Shown: piece after piece, positions 1 to 6,867 of the stretch
Numbering within the stretch: position 1 is the first letter of the stretch
Layout of the letters: each line of letters begins with the position of its first letter
Assembly: GCA_029934775.1 (NCBI GenBank)
Contig: JAOZLO010000127.1
Span: 1-7,512 of the forward strand
From: Desulfocapsaceae bacterium
GTDB taxonomy: Bacteria > Desulfobacterota > Desulfobulbia > Desulfobulbales > Desulfocapsaceae
Direction: 5' to 3'
DNA: 7,512 nt
Translations under genes and position numbers: made by a program
The notes under the pieces: generated by a model
The model's database searches: none
The model's input: the letters and a program-made list of their open reading frames with translations, nothing else
Told to the model about the DNA's origin: nothing

Positions 1-361
1 GTGATTTGGACTCCCTTTTTTCAAGGATTTCAGATTCTGCGTAAATGGTGTCCCCCAGAAAAACAGGCTTAGGAAGCTTAATACTTTCCCATCCAAGGTT
101 TGCAATTGCATTCTGACTTGTATCCGCGACACTCATGCCGACAACAATGGACAGCACCAATGTACTGTTAACAAGCGGTTTTCCGAACATCTGCTTTTCT
201 GCAAAATGAAGATCAAAATGAACCGGATGTTTGTTCATGGTCAGCAGGGTAAACCATGTGTTATCGGCCTCGGATATGCTTCTACCTGGCCAGTGTTTAT
301 AAATATCGCCGATGCTGAACTCTTCGTAATACCGCCCGATATTAGGTTCATATACTGTCAT
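1..361 (-). CDS. MaoC-like hot-dog acyl-CoA hydratase, 3' part cut by window edge
   Basis: The first 120 residues of a MaoC-family protein are present; the family member it most resembles (the Rv2499c-like type often beside CitE lyases) is roughly 150-190 residues, so only the C-terminal end is missing. Such enzymes add water to or remove it from acyl-CoA esters in the cytoplasm. Visible marks are the PGRSISEADNTWFT stretch (residues 25-38), the hydratase segment LLTMNKHPVHFD (39-50) with the expected His48, and FGKPLVNSTLVLSIVVGMSV (59-78). At the place where R-specific enoyl-CoA hydratases have Asp, this protein has Asn43, which I believe is usual in this subfamily. ATG at 361 is supported by GAGG seven bases upstream, inside the end of the transferase gene. 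It starts 2 bp after that gene stops, so the two are probably translated together. From context it may hydrate mesaconyl-CoA; that substrate is inferred. Confidence 0.88.
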   Translation of the reverse strand, partial: MTVYEPNIGRYYEEFSIGDIYKHWPGRSISEADNTWFTLLTMNKHPVHFDLHFAEKQMFGKPLVNSTLVLSIVVGMSVADTSQNAIANLGWESIKLPKPVFLGDTIYAESEILEKRESKS

Positions 362-363
362 TT

Positions 364-1554
364 TCAAACCTCTTCCTTTTGAAATTTAGCCAGTTCGTCT
401 TTACTGTAGCCGGCCATACTGACTAAAACACTTTCTGTGTCTTTCCCAATTGCTGACCCGGGTTTAAATTCAGGTTTGTACCCACTGAATGTAAAAGGAG
501 GCCCGGTTTGTTTGATTTTTCCAAGTCCTGGATGATCATAATCGATGACCAGACCAAGAGCATCGACCTGAGGATCTCTTAATGCCTCGGGGATGCTGTT
601 AACCGGAGCCACAGGAACTTTGCCTTCCAGCATTTTTATCCATTCTGCTGTAGTCCGACTTTTGAAAGCCTGTGACAAGATTTCCAGGAGAACATCCCTG
701 TTCTGATACCGGTCCTGCATTGTTAAAAAACGTATATCTTCAGCCAATTCAGGAAACCCCATTTCCCTGACAAGAGAAAAATAAAACTTATCCATTTGCG
801 CCATAACCATGAGCCAGTTGTCTTTTGTCTGAAACAGTTGGGAGGGCACTATGGTCTGATGCGCACCCATGGGCAATTTTTCCGGCTCCCAGCCTGTGGA
901 AAGATGCCAGGTGTTCAGATAATTACAATATGCTATGGATAGCTCCAGAAGACTTGTATCCACAGTACAACCCACACCGGTCTGGCGACTCTGGTGAATA
1001 GCAGCCATCATTAAAAACGCCGCATTTGTCCCAGCTGCCATGTCAATGACAGAAACACCGCATCGCGCCGGGGGTCCATCCGGTTCGCCGCCCATCCAGA
1101 CGATTCCCGACAATGCCTGGGCGATGTAATCATATCCCGGATGACCCTTCCGAGGGCCTACCCTGCCATAGCCGGTCAAAAAACAGCATACAAGTTTGCT
1201 ATTGTACTTCTTGAGATGCTCATAAGTAATCCCAAGCTTATCGGGCATAGTTCCTTTGGGATTTGCAAACAACACATCCACTGACGGCAAAAGACGATAC
1301 AGTGCCTCCATACCTTCTTCAGATCTCAGATCCAGGGAGATACTTTTTTTATTGCGGTTGAGACATTGATAAAACAGGCTGTCACCATCTCTGGCACCTG
1401 GAGGAACGTATCGGGAAACATCCCCACGGGGTGGGGCCTCTATTTTTATTATTTCCGCTCCGAGATCAGCCAACTGTAAAGTGGCCCATGGCCCTGCACC
1501 GTATGATTCTATCGCCAAAACACGGATATCAGCCAATGGTTTTAAATTCTTCAT
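364..1554 (-). CDS. Class III (CaiB/BaiF) CoA-transferase, probable mesaconate CoA-transferase
   Basis: This 396-residue protein has the full length of the class III CoA-transferase family, which moves CoA between carboxylic acids through an aspartyl intermediate. Seen: the N-terminal start of the Rossmann-like fold with VLAIESYGAGPWAT, LADLGAEIIKIEAP, the NRNKKSISLDLRS segment, HPGYDYIAQALSG, and VSVIDMAAG, whose Asp (residue 171 from the ATG) matches the catalytic Asp of formyl-CoA transferase. The reading frame also opens with TTG at 1560, but ATG at 1554 has AGAGG nine bases upstream whereas TTG would be only three bases from it, so the ATG is chosen. Substrates cannot be read from the sequence. 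Its position after methylaspartate ammonia-lyase and glutamate mutase, and directly before a MaoC hydratase, suggests mesaconate as acceptor with succinyl-CoA or acetyl-CoA as donor. Sampled GC is near 50 percent, above that of mal and glmL. Confidence 0.93.
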   Translation of the reverse strand: MKNLKPLADIRVLAIESYGAGPWATLQLADLGAEIIKIEAPPRGDVSRYVPPGARDGDSLFYQCLNRNKKSISLDLRSEEGMEALYRLLPSVDVLFANPKGTMPDKLGITYEHLKKYNSKLVCCFLTGYGRVGPRKGHPGYDYIAQALSGIVWMGGEPDGPPARCGVSVIDMAAGTNAAFLMMAAIHQSRQTGVGCTVDTSLLELSIAYCNYLNTWHLSTGWEPEKLPMGAHQTIVPSQLFQTKDNWLMVMAQMDKFYFSLVREMGFPELAEDIRFLTMQDRYQNRDVLLEILSQAFKSRTTAEWIKMLEGKVPVAPVNSIPEALRDPQVDALGLVIDYDHPGLGKIKQTGPPFTFSGYKPEFKPGSAIGKDTESVLVSMAGYSKDELAKFQKEEV

Positions 1555-1563
1555 TTTCAAATA

Positions 1564-1568
1564 CCTCT
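1564..1568 (-). promoter_or_regulatory. Ribosome binding site deciding the CoA-transferase start
   Basis: AGAGG on the minus strand lies nine bases before ATG at 1554 and only three before the in-frame TTG at 1560. It therefore favours the ATG. Confidence 0.6.
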
Positions 1569-1606
1569 ATATGTGTAAGCAGAAAATTGTTGAGGAATCT
1601 TATTCG

Positions 1607-3049
1607 CTAATTCCTTCCGGTAAATGCCAATATATCTTCTAACAGCATGTTATACCCAGGCTTGATATTATGACGTTTGGCTCTCTCTTCAATTTTTTTT
1701 GTCTCATGAAGCATTACTTCCTGTGGTACAGGAACATTTCCCGGGTTTGATATTCTTATGGCACCTCTCAGATCTTTATGGCTTATCAGTAAGTTCTTAT
1801 TGTAGTTGCTCGGCGAAAAGGGCATATCAAGAATACCTGCTTTAAATGCTCTAACAGTACCAAGGGCAGCGTCTCCATCTCCTATTTCAAATACCCTGTC
1901 CAAGATAGATTTTGTGGCTTTCTTTAGCATAATTTCTTCTTTTTTCATTTCATCATTGCTGCCATATTTCTCTCCGCTCAACATATCAATGATGTTTCGA
2001 GTCACCCTGACTCCTTGGGCATTATTTGCTGCAGTAGGAATACCATGCGCTTCATGAGTCGATTTTGTTACTATCAAGGAAGCATTTGATAATGCACCAA
2101 TTGTTGCCCCTAGCATTATTAACGATAGAGCCTTTTCTTCGTCTTTCGGAAATGCTCCCATATATTGATGAAAATAGGTTGTTAGTTCAATGTTCTTATA
2201 ACCCTTAGCCTCAAGAACTTCCTTGCAGAGATCCTCCATAACCTTTATGGCTACGATATCTTGAGTCATGTTACCGCCCATTCCATAGCCTAGGCTATAG
2301 TTAGTTATTCCTTGTTCACAATCTAAAATGCATTCTAGAATTGAGATAGCTATAGTGATACATGGCGGAATTAAAACCCCTGTGCATGGGCCGTAAGATT
2401 CTCGGTGAAGCTCTATCCCACCATGGTCATAATAATATCGCATCAATCGAGCGACATACTGCCACCTTTCAATTGACTTCCCTAAAGAATCAGTTTTTGT
2501 GTATGGCATAAGGCAGGTTATTCCGCCACCTTCCACGCTGCTATATCCACCAGCCAGCATTATATCTGCCAGTAATCGCGGATATGGTGCACACGTTCTA
2601 GCCACTAAAGGAGCATCAGTTTGTTCTTTGATTTTTCTTAACTCATTTACTCCAACGTTAACTGCAGGCAGACCATTTAAAATAGAGCCATTACCCTTTT
2701 TCGTGCCCATTTCTATTGCACGCTGGGCCTCGTCAAACCTTGCATTTCTTGTGTAGCTGTCAATTGTTGTCGGAAGCAGATCTGCTCCACCTTCTGTTAC
2801 CAGTGTTTTGAGAAGTTGTATGTGGTCATCGACGATATTTACACCGCCCCTGGGTTGTACTAAGGTCTTCTTGTCTTTTTTGGCTTTAGCTAAAACAAAT
2901 GAAGCATTATGCTCAATTGGCATAGATTTATGATATTCAATAGCCTCATCTATATCGATTATCTGTTCGCCTGTCGGCCATTGTTTTAAAACTTCCTGCC
3001 TTTCTTTCAGCAATCTTTTTTCAGACCATCTATGATTAGTAATTTCCAT
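1607..3049 (-). CDS. glmE: Glutamate mutase (methylaspartate mutase) catalytic subunit E
   Basis: GlmE is the TIM-barrel subunit that binds glutamate and, with adenosylcobalamin held by GlmS, rearranges L-glutamate to (2S,3S)-3-methylaspartate. The protein is 480 residues, close to the 483 of the Clostridium cochlearium enzyme, and aligns over its whole length. The three arginines that clamp substrate carboxylates are kept (Arg67, Arg101, Arg151), as are the Glu that contacts the amino group (Glu173), the second tyrosine (Tyr183), and the Lys329/Glu333 pair near the cofactor ribose. Unusual: the clostridial Tyr177 is Cys179 here, and the clostridial HGTPDSR segment after the third arginine reads TCAPYPR. 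The start fits the family N-terminus; AGAGG lies 13 bases upstream, a long spacing. It sits between mal and the CoA-transferase. The operon makes glutamate the likely substrate, but the pocket changes leave some doubt. Confidence 0.95.
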   Translation of the reverse strand: MEITNHRWSEKRLLKERQEVLKQWPTGEQIIDIDEAIEYHKSMPIEHNASFVLAKAKKDKKTLVQPRGGVNIVDDHIQLLKTLVTEGGADLLPTTIDSYTRNARFDEAQRAIEMGTKKGNGSILNGLPAVNVGVNELRKIKEQTDAPLVARTCAPYPRLLADIMLAGGYSSVEGGGITCLMPYTKTDSLGKSIERWQYVARLMRYYYDHGGIELHRESYGPCTGVLIPPCITIAISILECILDCEQGITNYSLGYGMGGNMTQDIVAIKVMEDLCKEVLEAKGYKNIELTTYFHQYMGAFPKDEEKALSLIMLGATIGALSNASLIVTKSTHEAHGIPTAANNAQGVRVTRNIIDMLSGEKYGSNDEMKKEEIMLKKATKSILDRVFEIGDGDAALGTVRAFKAGILDMPFSPSNYNKNLLISHKDLRGAIRISNPGNVPVPQEVMLHETKKIEERAKRHNIKPGYNMLLEDILAFTGRN

Positions 3050-3144
3050 TATTATTAGTAAGCCTCTTTTAATAATTATGAGGAATACTTCACATCAAAA
3101 ATCTTCTTCTAATATAAAGTATCCAAAAACAATTTAATCAAATT

Positions 3145-4386
3145 TTATTTAGCTTTACTTTGAATTATAGATAAAACTCGACTCATTTCATTATTTACAA
3201 TCATCAATGGCTCATCTACACCCATTCCGGGTTTAGCAAGCATTTGTAATGGTTTGGTAGCAACAGCAACATTAGCACAGACCCTGGCAGAAATATCAGT
3301 TTCATTGCAGGTACCACCTAGATAGGACCCAATACCTTTTTCATTACAATAAAGGACAGCTTCAATAATGCGGTCAATACCGCCTACATCAATTGTCTTA
3401 ATTTGAACAATATCAGTTGCACCATTATCCGCCCATTCCTTGATTTCCTCTAATGTGTTAGCCCACTCATCAATAACCAGTTTAATTTTTATCCCTCTTT
3501 TCTTAAAAGCCTCTTTGATTTTTTTAAAAGCGATAACAGTTTCCTCTTTCGAGCCCATGTCAATAGGCATTTCCAACTGCAAAATATAAGGTTTAGTTGC
3601 GTTTTCTAATTTTTCGAGATAATCAACTACTTTTTCAATATTTTTATCGAAGATTTTACCAACTGTGCCATAGAGGTCTAAATGGATTCTGGGTTGATAA
3701 TCCTTTGCACCAATTTTAACTATTCTTTCTTTTATCCACCTTGCATATTCTAACAGCTTCTCTCCATTATCCCCAACTTCATCATCAATATTTTTAATTA
3801 GAGCATGGGGTAATACATCTGCACCTTTCATTATTCCTTTATCAGTGCCTATATATCGATCGTCACCTGTCTGAATAAAAATTGGAGGAATTATTTCTGA
3901 CGGAGTTGTGTTGTATTCTCGACAGATTACTTCAGCCATTGTCAATCTATTATTTTTAGCAACTGCATCAAGAATAGATTGGGTTATTCCATATTTTACA
4001 CCAGAATGAAGCCTCTCTCCATCTATCCTCATATCTTCTATTTGTTTTGAGGCGCTACGAAAATTTTCAATTTTCATTCCAATTAATCTGGGCTTTATTT
4101 TTTCCTCAATAAACAAAATTAAGTCATCTGCAAAAAATGGTTTATCCCTGCCGCCAATACCTGAATACTGACCTGTTGCACAATCTCCATAAGAAATTTG
4201 GCCATCATCCAAAACCATCATGAAAGAAACAGATTCACCTGGTTGCCTGATGTTTTTGAATCCAGGAGTAACAGTTTCGCCAAAATAAAAATTCCCATCT
4301 AACGTTACACCTTTTTGAATAGCATGTTTATCGTCCAGGTAATACCCTGTCAGTCCTTTTGATAATATAATATCAACTATTTGCAT
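3145..4386 (-). CDS. mal: 3-Methylaspartate ammonia-lyase
   Basis: This enolase-superfamily enzyme removes ammonia from 3-methylaspartate to give mesaconate. It is 413 residues, the same length as the Clostridium tetanomorphum enzyme as I recall it, and alignable end to end. Active-site residues are all visible: Gln172 and His194 (in DVLPHAL), the magnesium ligands Asp237 (HLDLYG), Glu272 (QLEMP) and Asp306 (VIDEWANT), Gln328 and the catalytic Lys330 (VQIKT), and Thr359-Cys360 in GGTCNET. The ATG at 4386 has a strong AAGGAG seven bases upstream, the best ribosome binding site in the operon. It begins 34 bp after glmS, so it is probably on the same transcript. Its presence confirms that methylaspartate is the product of the neighbouring mutase. 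Nothing points to truncation or loss of function. Confidence 0.97.
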   Translation of the reverse strand: MQIVDIILSKGLTGYYLDDKHAIQKGVTLDGNFYFGETVTPGFKNIRQPGESVSFMMVLDDGQISYGDCATGQYSGIGGRDKPFFADDLILFIEEKIKPRLIGMKIENFRSASKQIEDMRIDGERLHSGVKYGITQSILDAVAKNNRLTMAEVICREYNTTPSEIIPPIFIQTGDDRYIGTDKGIMKGADVLPHALIKNIDDEVGDNGEKLLEYARWIKERIVKIGAKDYQPRIHLDLYGTVGKIFDKNIEKVVDYLEKLENATKPYILQLEMPIDMGSKEETVIAFKKIKEAFKKRGIKIKLVIDEWANTLEEIKEWADNGATDIVQIKTIDVGGIDRIIEAVLYCNEKGIGSYLGGTCNETDISARVCANVAVATKPLQMLAKPGMGVDEPLMIVNNEMSRVLSIIQSKAK

Positions 4387-4420
4387 TTTTCTACTCCTTA
4401 CATGTATGAGGCGAACTACA

Positions 4421-4843
4421 TTAATTGGCTAATAAATCTTGATCCAATGCTTTTATAACATCTTCAGGCATTGTTTCCGGTGGAAATGCTCTATCAAAAC
4501 CGTGCTTCAACATTGTCTCTTCATTGTCACTCCAATTCTTTTTACCTAAACCCAAATTGCCCCCCACATACAGTGTGATATTGTTTAATCCGCTTTCAAT
4601 ACATTTTTCTCTAAGTCCCTGGCAATCAATCTCTCCCATGCCATAAAGAGAAGAAACAAGTATTGCACTTGCATTGGTTTCTATTGCTGCCAAAATGAAT
4701 TCTTCCTGGGATACTAATATTCCAAGGCCAACAACATTATAACCTGCATCTGTCAAGGCAATTTGGAGTACTCTATTGCCAATAATATGGCAATCTGCTC
4801 CAATCACACCTGTCACAATAGTTTCCTTCTTTCTTCTTCCCAT
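4421..4843 (-). CDS. glmS: Glutamate mutase cobalamin-binding subunit S
   Basis: GlmS is the small Rossmann-fold subunit that carries adenosylcobalamin in base-off/His-on form and pairs with GlmE. From the ATG at 4843 the protein is 140 residues, close to the 137 of the clostridial protein. It has the B12 motif DxHxxG as Asp17-Cys-His19-Ile-Ile-Gly22, His19 being the lower cobalt ligand. The SSLYG segment follows with Ser64 for the nucleotide tail, then the YVGGN loop (92-96). The frame stays open to ATG at 4870, which would add nine residues (MIKKLNEAL), but that ATG has no ribosome binding site while 4843 has TGAGG five bases before it and gives the family-like N-terminus. It is separated from glmL by 269 bp and followed by mal after 34 bp. 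Confidence 0.95.
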   Translation of the reverse strand: MGRRKKETIVTGVIGADCHIIGNRVLQIALTDAGYNVVGLGILVSQEEFILAAIETNASAILVSSLYGMGEIDCQGLREKCIESGLNNITLYVGGNLGLGKKNWSDNEETMLKHGFDRAFPPETMPEDVIKALDQDLLAN

Positions 4844-4848
4844 AAGAG

Positions 4849-4853
4849 CCTCA
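4849..4853 (-). promoter_or_regulatory. Ribosome binding site deciding the glmS start
   Basis: TGAGG on the minus strand ends five bases before ATG at 4843. No purine-rich site precedes the alternative ATG at 4870, whose upstream bases read TTCGAAGTTATCAATTAAAT. Confidence 0.6.
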
Positions 4854-4872
4854 TTTAATTTCTTAATCATAT

Positions 4873-5049
4873 TTAATTGATAACTTCGAATATAAAATTA
4901 GCACCTTTAAAATGTCTCTCAAAACCTACGTTTTTTTTAAAAAAGAAAGAATTTCGTCAAGGTACTTATACCCCTTTATGTGGTGTTAGATTGATATATT
5001 CTTTATCTCCTTTTATAATTTTATAAGAAACATTTTTGACATCTTTCAT
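4873..5049 (-). pseudogene. Possible small gene broken by two frameshifts, between glmL and glmS
   Basis: The gap between glmL and glmS holds a coding-like stretch that no single frame covers. ATG at 5049 opens 27 codons (MKDVKNVSYKIIKGD..., stop at 4966). If the GGGG run at 4971-4974 had three G, the frame would continue as YKYLDEILSFLKK. If the run of eight A at 4931-4938 had nine, it would go on as NVGFERHFKG... to a TAA at 4873-4875, two bases before the upstream in-frame ATG of glmS. The two changes cancel in length and give 58 lysine-rich residues. Both shifts fall in homopolymers, so sequencing error, decay or chance are all possible. There is no clear ribosome binding site and I do not recognise the product. 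Confidence 0.25.
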
Positions 5050-5112
5050 TCATTACATCTTGTTTATCCATTAATAATTCAATAAAATAATGTTCATATT
5101 GTATTATGATTT

Positions 5113-6507
5113 TTAGTTCAATATTTCTAATGTATTTTTTAATATTTTAAGGGAAATATCAGGATATATTTTTGATAATTGGCCCATTCCATATAGAATA
5201 TAATGATTGTCAACATAATATTTTGGCTGCTCTGGACTTAAAGAAAATGGGTCATGCCTATTACAAATAGACTCATTCAGCATTGCAACAATATTCCCTG
5301 CATTACTGTTGGAAAATATCCCCCCCACACATATCAGTGCTTTGATTTTTTGCAGATCTTTTCCATACTGTATGTTCATTTTTCCAACAGGAGTAAATTG
5401 CGTTTTAATATGGCCAACATGTCTAGTTATTGCGATTTTTATTGCATAACCTGCGATTTCCATATCTACAATTTTGTCAAAATCTGTTTGCGGCTTTATT
5501 GCGATATTTTTTGAGAGTTTTTCGACTATTGGAATAAGATCTATTTTGTCTATTTTCTTACTTCTCTTAATCTTATTTAGAATAGCTTCATTTAGTGTTG
5601 AGATTGCATTGACACGAAGACCTAAATCACCTTCAACTGTTCTCATATGATAGGGCATTGGAAGATCTTTTAAGGTTGTTCCATCGATTGTAGGGTCACC
5701 TGAAGCTGACGAATATATATCAGTTGTGGCTCCACCGATATCAATTGCCATAATTTCTCCCAGCCCTTGAACTTGTTCAGTTCCATCTGAGAGTAATTTT
5801 ATCGCATTAAAGACTGCAAGTGGCGTAGGAATGATATCTTCATCGATATAACGTCTTACTTTATCTATTCCTTTTGATATAATAATTCTGTCAATAAATA
5901 TTTTTCTTATCATATCCTGTACTGAGGATGTATTAAGTTCTCCCAGCTTCGATAAAACATTTTCAGCAAGAAATATATCTTTCCTTTTTTTTAACAAAAT
6001 ATCTCTTACTTCTTCAGCTACAGTTTTATTGCCTCCATAGATTGTTGGGGCATCGATTTTTAATTGTGAAATTTTTTCCGCATTCCATAATATAATCTCT
6101 TCATTTCCTCCATCAGTGCCACCAACAAATAATAAAATATCAGGGTTCAGTTTTTCAATTTCCAGCATGGCTGATTTGGTTAACTTATAAGAATACGAAG
6201 CTATAACCTTTGCTCCCGCACCATATGCAGACAATTTTCCTGCTTTCACTGTAAGCTCAGGGACTAAACCTACCACTACGAGTCTCAGACCCCCTGCTGC
6301 ACTACTGCTGGCAAGGCGTATATGGTAATCTATCTTTTTCCCAACAGCAGAATTTACCATATATATCGCCCTTTCAATTCCTTCGGATATATCGGTAGTA
6401 GTCGTTGATGGCGTATAGGCAGTTGCAAGTATTTCTTCTTCTAGAAGATCTATTGCGCAGGCTTTTGTGAAAGTACTACCTATATCAATCAGTAATGCTG
6501 CTTTCAT
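5113..6507 (-). CDS. glmL: Glutamate mutase reactivase/chaperone, MutL family
   Basis: GlmL belongs to the actin/Hsp70/acetate-kinase ATPase superfamily and is thought to maintain or reactivate the B12 mutase by exchanging damaged cofactor; it is not part of the catalytic complex. The protein is 464 residues, full length for the family. Nucleotide-binding motifs appear in order: LLIDIGSTFTKA (residues 5-16), a glycine-rich LLFVGGTDGGNEE (125-137), the second phosphate motif MAIDIGGATTDIY (253-265) and ALICVGGIFSN (390-400). ATG at 6507 has AAAGG six bases upstream. It is the first gene of the operon, about 130 bases below a predicted promoter, whereas the classical clostridial order places glmS first. 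Local AT content is high, near 70 percent in the rows sampled. Confidence in the family is high; the mechanism is known only from relatives. Confidence 0.95.
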   Translation of the reverse strand: MKAALLIDIGSTFTKACAIDLLEEEILATAYTPSTTTTDISEGIERAIYMVNSAVGKKIDYHIRLASSSAAGGLRLVVVGLVPELTVKAGKLSAYGAGAKVIASYSYKLTKSAMLEIEKLNPDILLFVGGTDGGNEEIILWNAEKISQLKIDAPTIYGGNKTVAEEVRDILLKKRKDIFLAENVLSKLGELNTSSVQDMIRKIFIDRIIISKGIDKVRRYIDEDIIPTPLAVFNAIKLLSDGTEQVQGLGEIMAIDIGGATTDIYSSASGDPTIDGTTLKDLPMPYHMRTVEGDLGLRVNAISTLNEAILNKIKRSKKIDKIDLIPIVEKLSKNIAIKPQTDFDKIVDMEIAGYAIKIAITRHVGHIKTQFTPVGKMNIQYGKDLQKIKALICVGGIFSNSNAGNIVAMLNESICNRHDPFSLSPEQPKYYVDNHYILYGMGQLSKIYPDISLKILKNTLEILN

Positions 6508-6543
6508 TTTGTGCCTTTATTTACCTATCCCCGACAAAGAGGA

Positions 6544-6576
6544 ACAATGTGAATATGAGATTTCACAATGTGAAAT
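6544..6576. promoter_or_regulatory. Operator-like repeat cluster in the glmL leader
   Basis: ACAATGTGAA occurs at 6544-6553 and again at 6565-6574, exactly 21 bp (two helical turns) apart. The second copy is part of a perfect palindrome with seven-base arms, ATTTCAC-AAT-GTGAAAT, at 6560-6576. The cluster lies between the predicted promoter and glmL. This arrangement suits a dimeric regulator, or could form a small hairpin in the leader RNA; the binding protein is unknown. Confidence 0.4.
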
Positions 6577-6644
6577 GTTTGTATATCAATATATTTCAAT
6601 ATGTTACAAGCTTTTAGTTTTTTCTGGAATAATATTGATTATAA

Positions 6645-6673
6645 AATATATAATACAAGATATATTATGTCAA
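6645..6673 (-). promoter_or_regulatory. Predicted sigma-70-type promoter for the glm operon
   Basis: On the minus strand a perfect -35 box TTGACA (6673-6668) is followed after 17 bases by TATATT (6650-6645), one mismatch from the -10 consensus. Transcription would begin near 6638 and leave a leader of about 130 bases before glmL. The spacing and its position upstream of the first gene support it. The surrounding AT-rich sequence makes chance -10 matches common. Confidence 0.6.
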
Positions 6674-6676
6674 GCT

Positions 6677-6867
6677 CCTTTCCAGATAATTTAGGATATC
6701 AAGTATAAACATTTTTGATTACCACTGTGGTTCAACTCTCCGCACAGGGAGATGCTGCCGCTCTAGCAGGCGTATCTTAAAAATCACTCGTCCTTGTGAT
6801 CAAGTTTCAGGAATTGAAAACTTTTAATTGAGTAGTCAACTTGACTTTAAAGGGCAAAAAGTGATTT
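6677..6867. other. Intergenic stretch with small inverted repeats, no clear gene
   Basis: Together with the glmL leader this makes about 360 bp without a convincing gene. It holds the palindrome ACCAC-T-GTGGT at 6721-6731, a hairpin TCTCC-GCACAG-GGAGA near 6737-6752, a weaker CTGC/GCAG stem after it, and ATCAC/GTGAT at 6783-6800. None is followed by a T-run that would make it an intrinsic terminator. The part at 6737-6775 is visibly richer in GC than its surroundings. Confidence 0.4.

Noticed and set aside
1806..2756. Two plus-strand frames of 83 and 85 codons
   Set aside because: Both are antisense shadows of glmE, which has full-length family similarity in the opposite frame.
4920..4945. 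T/A run between glmL and glmS as an intrinsic terminator
   Set aside because: The homopolymers T8 and A6 are not preceded by a GC-rich stem on either strand, and the genes downstream belong to the same pathway.
6508..6640. Cobalamin riboswitch ahead of the B12-dependent genes
   Set aside because: The leader is only about 130 bases, very AT-rich, and I see no B12-box-like sequence or multi-stem architecture.
6718..6800. Minus-strand frame of about 25 codons ending in VRRVEPQW
   Set aside because: It has no start codon or upstream continuation, and nothing shows that it is the remnant of a known gene.
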